DNA from: Lota lota
Taxonomy: Eukaryota; Chordata; Actinopteri; Gadiformes; Lotidae
Assembly (NCBI GenBank): GCA_026745465.1
Contig: JACYXH010000473.1
Span: 3,432,191-3,496,190, forward strand
Direction of reading: 5' to 3'
Length of the DNA: 64,000 nt
This document shows positions 27,011 to 39,133 of the stretch, piece by piece; within the stretch, counting starts at the first letter, position 1; every line of letters begins with the position of its first letter. The notes below the pieces were generated by a model. It searched no databases. It saw only the letters and a program-made list of their open reading frames with translations, and was not told where the DNA came from. A program made the position numbers and the translations under genes.

Positions 27011-28324
27011 TTTCACCATTAATGTTGTGAAGATTGCAGTTGGATTTGTTTCATACCCAAACAACCCAGAGGCTGGGCATCACAAAGCTATTCATTGGTC
27101 CCTCACTTCCTAATTACTATTTCCTAGAATCCTAGATAAATGCATATCACAATATGGCACAGCAACCCATATAGAATACAGCAATTAAATAATGTTTGTT
27201 TACTTTGTTAATTTGCTCTTTTGATGTGTCCGCAGCAAAAGCCGTCTTTTTGTATCAATTCTACAGTAACCCTAAACGTGGGATTCTTTCTTTGCCTATT
27301 GGGGTTCTGAGCTTGTCAATAATTATTCAAAATGAAAACCTTTTATGAGAGAAACAGATGGTACATTGTTAGGACAAATAATAAGCCAGATTTAAAGTAA
27401 TTGTAAATGGTCCCTAATAACCAATCCTACCTTTTGTGAATGACTCCACATAATGGATGACTCACAGTCTGGCAGAAAATGTTGCAACGATTTGCGTATT
27501 AAGAAAGGCAATTCAGTTGTGATGAAATAGTCTGAGTAAAAGATGGCACACACACAATCCACATCTTGCTCTCCCCATACCTAGGTAAACTGAACATCCA
27601 GGTGAACTAACCAGTATCGTAGTGTTGAGGCTGTTTGAACCGGATACAATGAAGACTCAGAGATTCCAGTTATTACAAATAACTAGTGAGAAAAAGCGTG
27701 TGTGTTTGTCATGCTTTACCTTCTACAGAGGAGGAGACGTGAATCACGTAGCACGTCCACTATCTACACTATAATGATACAGTGCTTTCTGTTTCTGGGT
27801 CTTAAGACTTAGCATTTTTCTTCCTGGATAAATTAGATTGAGGTCTGGGATTTATGCCCACAGCGGTAAACCGGCCAATACATCGCAAGCACTTTGGGAT
27901 GGGATGGAAGAAGAAGCAACAGGAATTGTGAGGAATAGCTTTAGACTCAACACAAGTCCTTATTTTATGCCGATCTAAGTGATGAGAGTACACAGTCAGA
28001 TCGGAGACAAGACAGTCTTTGTTTGAGATAATTTCATAGAAAATAAATGTTGGCCATTCGTATAGCTGTAACATAGGCATGTGTTGAGTATAAACTAATT
28101 AGTGCTTAGTCATGCTTGATTCAGACTCTTGATTAGAATGGCCTGACAGAGATGAAATCCCCGGCTCTGCAAATAAATTAACTGAAATGGGCTTTTGCCC
28201 TGTCATCACTACAAAGTGGCTCTCTACAGGATAACACCACCCATTGTGTGTGTGTGTGTATGTGTGTGTGTTTCAATGTGTCTGCCTAAATGTGTATCTG
28301 CATGTGTGTGTCTGCGTGCATCTC

Positions 28325-28375
<51 letters not shown>

Positions 28376-28680
28376 GTGCCTGTATGTGCATGTGTGTGCC
28401 TGTGTGATAGTGGGTACATGTGTGTATATGTGTATGTGTGTGTGTGACTATGTCCGCGCGCATGTGTGTACGTGTATGTGCACATGTGTGTCCGTTTATG
28501 CGCACGTGTGTGTCTGTGTGAATGTGTTTGTCTGTGTGTGTGCTTGAGTGTATTTGCCCAGTATCTGTCAGTGTGGGCTATCCTGGGCAGTGGAAATCAG
28601 GCCCATGCAGAGATAAGATGCTGGATGGGGGAGACGAGGGTGGCTTGGCTTGTGTGTTTTCCGCTGATGCTCGCAGACTG
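27010..28680. repeat. Intergenic DNA ending in a large degenerate (TG)n array
   Basis: The sequence is unremarkable to about 28240. From 28243 to about 28550 it is TG-rich, with a clean (TG)n core near 28326-28371 and variants such as 'tgtgcatgtgtg'. Cys/Val and Thr/His ORFs on both strands are repeat translations. Confidence 0.85.
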
Positions 28681-28686
28681 CTTAGG

Positions 28687-28760
28687 TATAAATGCAGAGT
28701 GATGTGGGAGCTGGAGGAAAAGCACGAGACAAGGAACTCACTACCAGAACCAACCGCTCC
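28687..28760 (+). promoter_or_regulatory. TATA box and non-coding first exon of the first S100 gene
   Basis: TATAAA lies at 28687-28692. A consensus donor (CTCC|GTAAGTG) begins at 28761, giving an inferred non-coding exon from about 28718 to 28760. S100 genes typically have one non-coding and two coding exons, which fits the coding exon starting at about 28895. Confidence 0.65.
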
Positions 28761-28899
28761 GTAAGTGTCAGAATCCAATCCCAACAGGTGAGTGTCAGTC
28801 CTCTATACAGAACTGTTTTAAAACAACTTGTATATTTCCTATGGACGAACGTGATGTAAATGTCCGTTTTTTTTATTTGGCGTTTGGTTCCCAGTCGCC

Positions 28900-29034
28900 A
28901 TGGAAGCCGCCATCAATGTCCTGGTCTCCCAGTTCAAGACCCATGCTGGCAAGGATGGTGCAGCCACCACACTCAGCAAGGAAGAGTTCCACAGCCTGGT
29001 GAAGAGTGATCTGCCAAACCTGGTCAAGGTAAAA

Positions 29035-29073
<39 letters not shown>

Positions 29074-29074
29074 A

Positions 29075-29117
<43 letters not shown>

Positions 29118-29843
29118 CACACACTTCCTCCTCCTTAACAGAGCTGTACTCTTTGTTCTATTTGATATAGTCACACCTTGACTATATTAACTTGCAACCA
29201 GAATGAGTGACATCATCTGCTTGCTTATGTCAAGGTTTCGATATCAGCAGCAGCATGTTCATGCATGAAGCTGACTCTCTCTTCCTGTCTGGAAGATCCT
29301 GTGTGTATGTGTGTGTGTGTGTGTGTGTGTGTATGTCTGTGTGCGGGCACGTGCACGTGCACGTGCACGCCTCGACCAGAGTAAAGTTGCAGCTTACCTA
29401 GGTTTCAGGAAGGCCTACTCTGGGATAAAAACCAAAGCTATGAGATGTGGAGCACTGCATGTGGTAGCTCATACTTTAAAACTGTAAAAAATTTAAAAAA
29501 ATAAGGGTTTCTTCTTATAGCTGCTTACAGTATAGGAACTGAATTAAATGAAGGGATTTTCCTTAAAAAAAGAACGGTTCCACTCCATTTAGTACTAGCC
29601 ATGGACAATAGATGGCAGAGCAGTCCTGTCTAGCAGCAACAGTGTGGCCTTTCTTAGATACGGGATATACCTTGATTGACCCATTCATCAATGCCATTTG
29701 TCTTGCAGAATTCGGCCGACCCAGCAGTGATTGATCGGCTAATGAGCTCGCTGGACGAAAACAACGACGGGGAGCTGACATTCAATGAGTTCTGGCAGCT
29801 GATCGGAACGCTGGCTGGCAAACAAGCAGGACTCACTCAGTAG
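28900..29843 (+). CDS. S100 family EF-hand protein (S100A13/A14/A16-like)
   Basis: Two coding exons, 28900-29028 and 29709-29843, encode 87 residues. The acceptor at 28893-28894 is just before the ATG. The N-terminal pseudo-EF-hand has the S100-specific 14-residue loop (AGKDGAATTLSKEE). The C-terminal EF-hand is canonical (DENNDGELTFNE). S100 proteins are small, usually dimeric calcium sensors that expose a hydrophobic cleft on calcium binding. The 'LPNLV' end of helix 2 and the 'FNEFWQLIG' end resemble the A13/A14/A16 branch, but teleost-specific paralogues (S100U/V/W and others) are equally possible, so no symbol is given. The intron sits between the two EF-hands, as in all S100 genes. AATAAA is at 30004-30009. 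It is first of three S100 genes in the same direction. Confidence 0.93.
29040..29370 (+). repeat. (CA)n, (GT)n and three tandem CACGTG hexamers in the S100 intron
   Basis: Two (CA)n blocks separated by 'gttagcata' span 29040-29115. A (GT)n lies at about 29301-29331. Three abutting CACGTG palindromes occupy 29348-29365. Confidence 0.9.
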
Positions 29844-30003
29844 AATTGTACGACCTTTCGACGGATTGCGCAATGCGTCCGAGTGCGTTCAACTGTCTTA
29901 ACTGTACCCTTTAGGGCATTTACCGCTTAATATGTTTTCCCATTTGTGTCTTCATGATGTTGGAAGAGTTTGTTTAAGCATTTTCTGAGATCATAAAATG
30001 TTG

Positions 30004-30009
30004 AATAAA
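30004..30009 (+). promoter_or_regulatory. Polyadenylation signal of the first S100 gene
   Basis: AATAAA 161 bases after the stop codon, followed by a T/G-rich stretch (ttttttgttc) typical of a downstream element. Confidence 0.8.
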
Positions 30010-30039
30010 GACGTTTTTTGTTCTCGACTTGGGCTTCTG

Positions 30040-30543
30040 CTGCTCTTTTATCTTCTGTCATTCATTGACTTGTGTGTATTACAGCCTTTGATTTTACGGG
30101 GGAATATTGACCTGTAATCCTATACACCTAAGTGCTCCCAAGACCGCACGATACACACTGATCTTGTTCCATAGGGCTTCACAGAGTCCATACAAGCCTG
30201 TCTGTCCGAGCGTAAAGCTACTGTTGTGATACAGTATGGCGCGATCCTGTCGCTCAATGGGACCTGAGTAGGCCTAGTAGAGTCGAGTAGTCACAGTAGT
30301 TCTATAGTCCATGCCATTGTGTTGACAAGAGGTACACACACAAGCTATAGTTACACCATATGAGTTTATTATTGATGCTCACATTTAGGCCTGAGTTACC
30401 CTCCTCCTTTCGAGCTGTCTCATAGCTTATTATTATTTTATGTGCGAAAGTAAAATTACAATAAAAGAAGTATTTAATATTTTTAATTGTATAAAATGGA
30501 CGTTTGCCTCCAAATTAAACTTCATGCCATTATGACCACTGAC

Positions 30544-30625
<82 letters not shown>

Positions 30626-31075
30626 TGTGAATGTGTGTGCGTGCGTGTGCGTGTGTGTGGGGGGGAGGGGGGGGATCAAAACACTTGGGTAGTAGTTTTT
30701 AGGTAAGTCGACAGATATCTTGGCAAACAAGTTGTAGTGCATTGACCACACCAGTCCCAACTGGCACACCCACTTCAACATATTCAAAGTGTTTTCTATC
30801 CATCTATCTATCTATAGAGAGAGGGATAGATAGATGAGCTCTCTATACAGCAACTCGGAGTTATAAAGAGAGAGCGAGAGAGATAGAGATTACTCATTAT
30901 TTCAATGGACAAGCACGCCCCAGTGCAACATTTTTCCTTTTTTTTCTTCTTTATTTTCTTTCTTTGATTCGTTAAGTTTCTATCTCTCTATCTAGGCCTA
31001 TCTCTCTATCTTTTCACTCATTATCTATCTATCTATCTATATGTATTTGTCTATCTATATCTATATAGTGTCTGG
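30040..31075. repeat. Intergenic DNA with a (TG)n tract
   Basis: Unique DNA to 30530, then (TG)n at 30549-30621 with a trailing G-rich patch to 30673. Short TCTA/GATA and GAGA blocks occur near 30797-30890. No gene recognised. Confidence 0.85.
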
Positions 31076-31076
31076 T

Positions 31077-31164
<88 letters not shown>

Positions 31165-31279
31165 GTAGGTAGGTGGATGGATGGATGGATGGATGGATGG
31201 ATGGATGGATGGATGGATGGATGGATGGATGGATGGATGGATGGATGGATGGATGGATGGATGGATGGATGGATGGATG

Positions 31280-31372
<93 letters not shown>

Positions 31373-31374
31373 GT
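31076..31374 (+). repeat. Compound (GATA)n-(GGAT)n-(GATA)n satellite
   Basis: About 300 bp of pure tetranucleotides: GATA units to about 31164, GGAT units from about 31174 to 31280, then GATA units to about 31370. The minus-strand Ile/Tyr/Leu/Ser/Pro/His ORF is the translated repeat. Confidence 0.98.
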
Positions 31375-31379
31375 AGATA

Positions 31380-31938
31380 CATATTTATATCTTTATATCT
31401 ATCTCATTCGTTCAATAATTCAGTGAATATCTTTTTTTTCATTTTAACATCATCAAAATTACTGCTCTAACGTTTTGTTTTTGTTCTCAGTTAACAGAGT
31501 TAACGCATTTTTCTAAACTTCCTTGCAAACGCCCTGTCTCTTCCCTGCGGATAGTTGATCCAAAATGGGGGTGATGTGCGTGAAATTACACAAGACATGG
31601 ACCCGTTGGACCTCAAGTCCCCCCAATCCCACCCCACCTCTCCAAAATAAAAACCAACAACTTGGAGATAATGTTGTAAAACGTATTTGTCCTCTCTTTT
31701 CCAAAAGTTGTGCGTATGCTCTTCCTCATTCCCCGTTCTCACTCACTCTTCCAGGTACACGCCCTTTGACTTGTCAGGGGGAAAAGTTTTAAGAAAAAAA
31801 TCACGGAAGAGGTTCTGCGCTCCTACTTGTTCAGCAACTTATCTGCTCTCAAAGTAGCGCGGCAAGGCGGAGAAGATCGAAAAGCCACATATTCGACCAC
31901 ATCTGTACAACTTCTCTTCTCCTCGCACACGTTATACG
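31380..31938 (+). promoter_or_regulatory. Upstream region and inferred non-coding first exon of the second S100 gene
   Basis: A consensus donor (TATACG|GTAAGTGG) begins at 31939 after a unique pyrimidine-rich exon-like stretch starting somewhere near 31810-31860. There is no clear TATA box. The next plausible acceptor in the same direction is at 35203, before the S100 start codon. The link is inferred from the gene layout shared by its neighbours. Confidence 0.45.
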
Positions 31939-32424
31939 GTAAGTGGTGTTTGGCCATTCTGCTTTCCCATTCGCTTTTTTCTGCTTTGTAAGAACTGCGT
32001 GGGAGTTCAACGGTTTATGCCACGTTTCGGTGTCTAAAAGAGTCAACTCATGAAACCCAAGCCCCGCTGCTCTGGACACTGTGGTGACGGCAATGAGGAC
32101 CGAAGTAGCCAAGTATTGTAACGCCGGATTTAAGACCTGTTGGACATTTGCGATAGTCATGTGTGTGCAACTATTTGGCAGTATTTCAAGCTCTTTAGTG
32201 TTCTATTTGTTCTTATTTAATCATCACACAAGTCCGGTAACTCATCTTGCAAGAGTTGGCAGAGGTCCGCTATCAAGTTTTGGTTGCAGTAAAACATACA
32301 GATTAAAACCATATTGGTGGACATCATTAATTCAGCACCGTGTTAAAATCGGACTCGTGCGTAAATGCGCAACTTTGCGCGACAAAGTCTAATTCCACGA
32401 CATCTCAATTGTATTGCGAATCTG

Positions 32425-32450
32425 TGACACACCTTGGCCAAGGTGTGTCA
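32425..32450. repeat. Perfect 26-bp palindrome
   Basis: Left arm TGACACACCTTGG (32425-32437) is followed with no spacer by its exact reverse complement (32438-32450). The centre is TTGGCCAA (NF-I-like) and each arm has a CACACCT / AGGTGTG T-box-like half-site. Confidence 0.95.
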
Positions 32451-33403
32451 TCTCTGAGACTCGTTGAGAAACATCGGTGGCCTTTTTTGGCACGGCCATT
32501 GATAAACATCCATCTACGCCCGTCCTTATATCGTACTAGCCTACACTCAAACCTCTTTTTGTGTAACGGATTAAATATTGACTTGTGCCAGTTCGATGCA
32601 GTTTACAGCCACAATCTAACTTGTTCCTCTGTTAATATTTCATGCAACACGAGCACTAGTATTGTCATTACGGTGCGCACGTACCGGATCACATTTGCCC
32701 ATTTGGAAACGCAACACTCAATCTCCTTTGGTCTCTGGGGAGAAACGGGAAACCTGTGGTTGTATATATTTAATTATTTGAGCCCTTGTTGTTTTTGTTG
32801 GCCTTTTAAGATATATAACGGGGATGAGTTGCTTCTTGCAGCTACTGGAACGATAAGAGGGACAAGCCCAGTCTGTGACGCGAGATGAGTAATTGAAGGC
32901 CTGCATTCGTTAAGGCAAAATTAGGTCGCTTGGGAATAGTAGGCTACTGTCCAGTGCGTTGCATGTAGACGGGTAAGAAAGTAAATAATGCACGTGTAAA
33001 TGTAACTGGGTAGAAATGTCAAACCAGTAATAGACTAAACGTGTGTTTGGTATGTTCGAGAATGGCCGTTGCCCTTGTTTGTTCAATTTATGGAGGGCGT
33101 GCCACCTATGCAGCGCCGCGCGGAAATAGGATCTTGTGCACTGTGCTCGTTTTATTGTGAATTAATAACAGTTATGGGTGTTGCTCGGCACAAATAATTT
33201 CAGTTTACTAAGGGCCTTGGTCTCAACATTTTTACATTGCTATGGGGCAGATTAGAGATGATAATATGGCATGCCATCTACTTTGAGAAATCCTTTAAAG
33301 CATTTAAGCACGTAGGAAAGATCAGTTTGATCATGAGTAGTTTCATGTTTGAAGATAGGACAGTTTACTTAATGGCTATTAACAGATGGACCCCCCCCCC
33401 CCC

Positions 33404-33482
<79 letters not shown>

Positions 33483-33621
33483 CCCCCCCCCCCCCCCCCG
33501 ATTCTCATTATCTGATGGTAGCCGAGATTGACATATTACTTTTCTTTATTATCTTGAATTACAAAAACGTTTTTTGATAAAGAATGGACACTTACCCTGT
33601 TGAAATAGGGAACATGCCCCC

Positions 33622-33652
<31 letters not shown>

Positions 33653-34944
33653 CCCACCCCCAGAACACACAGACACCGTTTGTTCTAACACACCCAAGAG
33701 TTGACAGACTAGTATGGTCACCTTAGAAAAAAAAATACATACTCCCCTCACTGCTTTGGGGCAAACGTGTCCACTGGGTGGCCTGTAGGTTCCTGTCGGT
33801 TGATTGTCACACAGAAACATTATTGGAATTCCACCACGGACATGTCACACAACGGTGGATACCTCCTCTTCTTTTTATATATATATATAAGGGTATATTG
33901 ACCTGCATATCTTTACCTGAGATAATATGCACTGTGCTTTGCTTGGTGAAGACGAAAGGCACACACACAGTAGTCATTGTAAAACAGTAATTTATTTATT
34001 TATTTAGTGTAGCTTCTTTTTTCTTATAACAACCTCTATAAACACCCCCCTGTATTCAAATCTAGTCTGGGTTTGTGTAGTTTCTCGTCTAGTCAATTGA
34101 AAGGGGGTTTGGGTGGGGGGCGGGGGGGGGGGGGGGGGTGGCATGGACATACAGCGCAGAGAAGCGGCAAGGAGGAGGACAGATAAGAGATAATGAAAGA
34201 GGAGAAAGGAGCAGACAGGTGGCTGGTATTCCCTGGGGTAACTGGAGGCCTCCTGTGGCCGCATGGTGGCTCCAGTAGATCAGATGACCTATCAGAGATC
34301 ACAACCTCTATTGTGCTGCACATCTCGTCTCTCGGCTCGTCTCGCGTCAACCCCTCTCCCCCCCCCCCCCCCCCCCCCCTCTCTCCCCCCACCCCCACCT
34401 GAAATGACGCGGTGTGGCGGGGAACTCAAGGATATCCTCTTGTTTCTTTTTCCACCGGGCCCCTGCAGGACATTCTGCTTCGTTCGTCAATGAAGCCCCT
34501 GGTTTTTTCTTTTGGTTTTCTTTCGGAAAATTGCCCATTCGCTGTGCTGGGCTGTTTCCTTTTCCTGCTCCGAGGAGCCACAACTCAGCATGGACAGCAG
34601 CCTGTATTAGTTCAGCAGTATTCACCCTGCTGCCGCTATCTGCTGTGTCAGACCCATTCAGCCCTCCTCCTCCTCTCTTCATTGGTCTGACTACATGTCT
34701 GTCTGGGTGGCTATCTATATGTGTACAACATTCATTCATTGTGGGCCTTTTTATAAAGTGTTGACTCGTTCATTCTTGTTAAATGCCACACCCATGATCT
34801 CAAGTACAAAGTACAAGAATAATAAGAATAGCTGACGTTTTCTGCGTTGTGTTAGCATGTTTGTTATATGTGTGTAGTACTTTGTTCCACATATGATGCA
34901 ATCAATTGACTCAAACATTCCATTCATTCTTCTATTCATTTACC

Positions 34945-35135
34945 CATCTCCATTTATTAGTCCATCCATCTCCATTTATTAGTCCATCCATCTCCATTTA
35001 TTAGTCCATCCATCTCCATTTATTCATCCATCCATCAAAATGTAGTCATCAAGCAGTCTCCATTCATTCATCCATCCAGCTCCATTTAATCATCCAGCCG
35101 TCTCCATTCACCCATTAATCTCTATTAATTCACCC
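34945..35135 (+). repeat. 22-bp minisatellite (catctccatttattagtccatc type)
   Basis: Units containing 'ctccatttattagtccatc' repeat at least three times from about 34948, then decay into catcc/cattc-rich copies up to about 35135, 70 bp before the coding exon acceptor. Confidence 0.9.
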
Positions 35136-35214
35136 ATCCATCTTATAAGTAGACTGTCACATTGTATTCATTTTTCCACTCCCCTTCCTATGTTTCTCTA
35201 CAGAACCAGAAGTC

Positions 35215-36043
35215 ATGGAGGCTGCTATTCAGACAGTGGTGAAGGTCTTCCTGAAGTCTGCCAAGGGGAGTGACAGCATGGGCGGCAAGGACTTCGATAA
35301 CCTGGTGAAGAAGCAGCTGGGCAACGTCTTGACGGTGAGGACGCCTTCTCTTAACACTTGATGGATCGTAAAGAGTCCCTAAAGAAATGGCTGGAACACA
35401 GTCCTGTGTGTTCCATCTTTGTTAGTTTGTTATGAACTTGTTCATAACTAACTCCCAAAGACAACCATTGTGCTAAGATATGTGACTAGGGAAGTCGCTA
35501 TGAGAAACAATATAGACAGATTGTGAACGGTTTGTGTTAAAAAACATCATTAACAAAAAGAAAACATGGCGTCCGCGAACGACCACATTTGTTCGTTCTG
35601 TCTCATATTTTTTCCTCCTCTCTCCCCCTTCCCAGGACACGGACTCCAAGGTGGCGCTCAAGGAGATGCGCAATGGCCTGGATGAAAACCAGGACGGCAA
35701 GGTGAGCTTCCAGGAGTACATGACGCTCATCGGCTACCTGGCTACCTCCATGAGCAAAGCCAAAACCATGGCCAAGGAGGACCCGGCCCAGAGCGCCACG
35801 GCGGCCAGCGCCAACAGCGCCCCGGCCCAGGAGAACAACAAGGCGGCGCCGGCGGCAGAACCGGCCAAGGTGGAGGAGAAGAAGGTGGCGGTGCCCGAGC
35901 CGGTGGCAGTGGTGGTGTCAGCAGCAGCTGCAGCAGCAGGGGTGGTGCTGGTGGAGGAGGAGAAGCCAAAGGAGAATGTAGATGGGGCGCGCGCAGCGGC
36001 CATGGCTGAAGTGGAGGTGAAGAGCAAGGAGGCGACCTCATAG
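35215..36043 (+). CDS. S100 family EF-hand protein with a long Ala/Pro/Glu-rich C-terminal tail
   Basis: Two coding exons, 35215-35334 and 35636-36043, encode 175 residues, against about 90-110 for typical S100 proteins. The start follows an acceptor at 35202-35203. EF-hand 1 is degenerate: the loop (SAKGSDSMGGKD) is two residues shorter than the usual 14 and ends in Asp, so calcium binding there is doubtful. EF-hand 2 is canonical (DENQDGKVSFQE). After about residue 85 comes a tail of about 90 residues, first KAKTMAKED, then Ala/Pro/Asn/Glu-rich with EKKVAVPEPVAVVV, an Ala run and acidic Lys/Glu segments. The tail is in one exon with the EF-hand and uninterrupted, so it is probably real. Fish-specific S100 groups exist; I cannot name the orthologue. 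Function is inferred only as an EF-hand sensor. Confidence 0.9.
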
Positions 36044-36098
36044 GGCGAGCAAGGGTGGCGTGCATTCCCCGGTTTTTGCACGACGACAGCACCACGGC

Positions 36099-36136
<38 letters not shown>

Positions 36137-36587
36137 CACATCTAACACCACACTGCATCGAAAAGTGAGAAAAAGAAGCGTGCCAAACTGTTCTGTTTCA
36201 ACTACAATTATCATCCTAATTTCATAACTCTAAACTCTGTCAAACCTTGAGTCCCAAGTAAGACAATTCTTACCTTTTCTATTGGAAAAATAACTCCTGT
36301 GTTAGTCTCGTAACATTCCTCAGTGCTTGCCACTATGTTGATTTGTTGGTTTGTTCTACTAGATAGTGTGCTTACGTCAATGTGAAGATAGATACATATC
36401 AGGCATTGGCTAAGGTATGTGACACGTACCCCTGTTCAATCCTTTACAGCAAACAATGCCACTTTGTGTCACTACAGCGTAATGCTGACACACACTTTTT
36501 TACCAGACCACTGTGTGGTGATGTTTGTGATACACTACGACTCACCACTAAACAAAGGGACTCCATCCACTTTGCTTTCCCCTCCCT

Positions 36588-36641
<54 letters not shown>

Positions 36642-36825
36642 GGTCATGTGACTCTGGGGTCGTCTCATTATAGGGTTAAAGCATTGGAACAGTACACCTC
36701 GTTTGCCGCTAATGGCAGGCAGTGGGCAAATCGGTGCTCGCTCGTACCGCAATTTACACCCTCTCTCTATTTTTCTCTCTCTCTCCTTCCTTCTTTCTCT
36801 CCCTCTCCTTCGTTTCCTCTCACTA

Positions 36826-36903
<78 letters not shown>

Positions 36904-39014
36904 TGTTTTCAGACGTAACCGGCTGGGGCTGGGAAATGCAAGATCAGGTGTAGGATTCTGAATTAATAATTAAGGAGCATGGCTGTAATCCACACCAGGA
37001 GAGGACCCATACGGTCATGGGGGAGCCCAAAATAACCTATTGGGACAAGGCTTGAAAACAGGAACAAAAAATTAAAATAAAACTGGACAAGGAGGTTGTT
37101 ATATTCTGTTTTTACATATCATTATTTTTTAAAAGGTTTGAAATGATCCACTTAGACTAGCACGTGGCGCTGCGTCATGCAGATGGCCGTTCTACAGGGT
37201 TGCGTGGTTTTATTTGGTCACAGCCTTATTTTGGCGGAGGGACCCCGTTTGACCCGCCTGGTGAGACCTGTCAAGAGTTTACAAATCCCCACTGGATTAG
37301 GCGTTTGGTGGCGAACATGCCCTCTAGCTCAAACAATTACACGAAAGTAATCCGGTGTCTCTGGTGACCCTGCCCTTTACAGATCACCACTCTGTCACTG
37401 GGGACGACGACATATCATATCGTGCCCACCAATCAGACATCAATCTCTACAATATCTCTAACACGCTATTGCACACTATATTGCTATCAGTAACCGGCAG
37501 ATATAACCATTGTATTATTAAAATAGTGGTCCCTTTTCAAGCAGTACGCTGCCATGGCTCAGTGGCATCCCTCTTATTGAACTTTTCTAATATATAAGAA
37601 ATCTATCTATTTTTAACATATTGTCCTTACCTTGACCACTATGGAGATTACTTGAAGTCTCTGCGAAATTAGAAACATACTTATTTGTCCTGTTATAAGC
37701 AAAGAATTTGTTAATTAGAGCTTAACGATTTGTAAATTGTCTGGTCGTGAATAATGCAGGCTTGGGGAGAGAGAGAGGGAGAAGGAGAGAGAAGAGAGAG
37801 AGAGGCTCATATTGCATACGGCTGTATGGCCAGCCACTAAGGCCACATTGTGGACTCACGACCTTGCGCATTATCATATCAGCAGCACCAAGCACATTGA
37901 ATCACTTAGTGGCGAACAGGCAGGACAAATTCAACCAAACTCCTGTGAGTCACACACTGTGTCGCTGGGACACACCTATTGTAAATACGCTCTCATCCAC
38001 CTTTTGCTCGGCACGTTTTTTTTCTTGTCCAAATAGAAAAGATTTACCGCAATTTACCGCAGTGCAGTTTAAACGTACAAAAGAGCTTCTTTTCAAATTT
38101 TGACATTAACTACGCCTAATGTTATGTCTCTTGACTAACGTGTACTCCCTGTTAACATTTTATTTCGTTCAGTTTTAATAATAGCGGTTCTCTTTTCATG
38201 GTACTAAAATACTACAGAGACCCCAGTCTCTGACTATCTGCAGTTAGTCGCCTCTATGCGTGAAGGCCATTTTGCATCTTGTATGTTGCTCTGGCAGTCT
38301 GCATACCTTTGTAACTCTAATAACCCATATGCTAGACATGCTTAAACACACGGAACATACGAGTACGTTTTCCATCACTAAGGCAAATACACCTGAATGC
38401 TGACTTCACTGCAACTCAACTGACAAATCCATGAAATGTGTCACAAATGGTGATGGGATTTAGTGAAAGACACACCCTGTGTGTTTAACATAATATTTTG
38501 ATCACCCGCACCCCCCCCCCCCCCCCCCCCTCCCCAAAATATAATATAAATATAAATTAACTCGATTTTCGACTTGCGTGGAACTTGGCGGACTTAACTA
38601 CAGGCCTCTGTACACAGACCGACTGACTCCCTGCCAAACACACAACTAAAATACATACTTAGAGGTTCAATACACAACCTGAGTGTAGGAATGAAAATAA
38701 CTTTGGAACTTTGTTATGTGTATGTGCATCCTGTTGATTGGCCGATAGTATTAACAATGGATGCATACTTTGGTAGCAGGCCAACGTCAGTGTGTATGTA
38801 TGTTGTGTATCATGTATGAGTTTATTCGGCTCACCTACAGTGCCTTAAACAGTGGAGCAGTGTGCGTTTTTACTTTTAAATTGTGTTATTCTTATGTAAA
38901 CTGCCATGTTCAGCAATGAAAAATGCCATGCCATCAACATTTTAGAGTTATCCTAAATGCTTTATCATTATTGCATTGTCTTTGTAACCAATATGTGTAC
39001 TAGTCAATAATAAA
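36044..39014 (+). other. Downstream region of the second S100 gene, possible long 3' UTR
   Basis: It contains (CA)n at about 36102-36134, (CT)n at about 36593-36633, an (AT)n of about 37 units at 36826-36900 and a C-run at about 38512-38530. AATAAA candidates are at 37076-37081 and 39009-39014. The latter is followed by a T/G-rich stretch. No other coding exon is recognised. Confidence 0.5.
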
Positions 39015-39097
39015 AAATAAAAAGAACTGTGACTCTATACCATCATCTCTTTGTGGTCTTTTGTGTATTACGATTTAGTTACCTGCAGTAGCTGTAT

Positions 39098-39099
<2 letters not shown>

Positions 39100-39133
<34 letters not shown>

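Larger units (their letters stand above)
31939..35203 (+). other. Inferred first intron of the second S100 gene, repeat-laden
   Basis: Contents: a perfect 26-bp palindrome at 32425-32450; poly-C/(CT)n/poly-C at 33391-33499; a C-run at about 33617-33638 leading into CA repeats; a G-run at about 34120-34138; a C-run at about 34361-34379; and a 22-bp minisatellite upstream of the coding exon. A 182-codon plus-strand frame at 32340-32888 has no domain and I treat it as chance. Confidence 0.6.

Noticed and set aside
31029-31382. CRISPR-like regular repetition
   Set aside because: Contiguous tetranucleotides without spacers, in a vertebrate genome; a simple satellite.
32340-32888. 182-codon ORF in the second S100 gene's first intron
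   Set aside because: No domain, no promoter or splice context, composition like non-coding AT-balanced DNA; likely chance.
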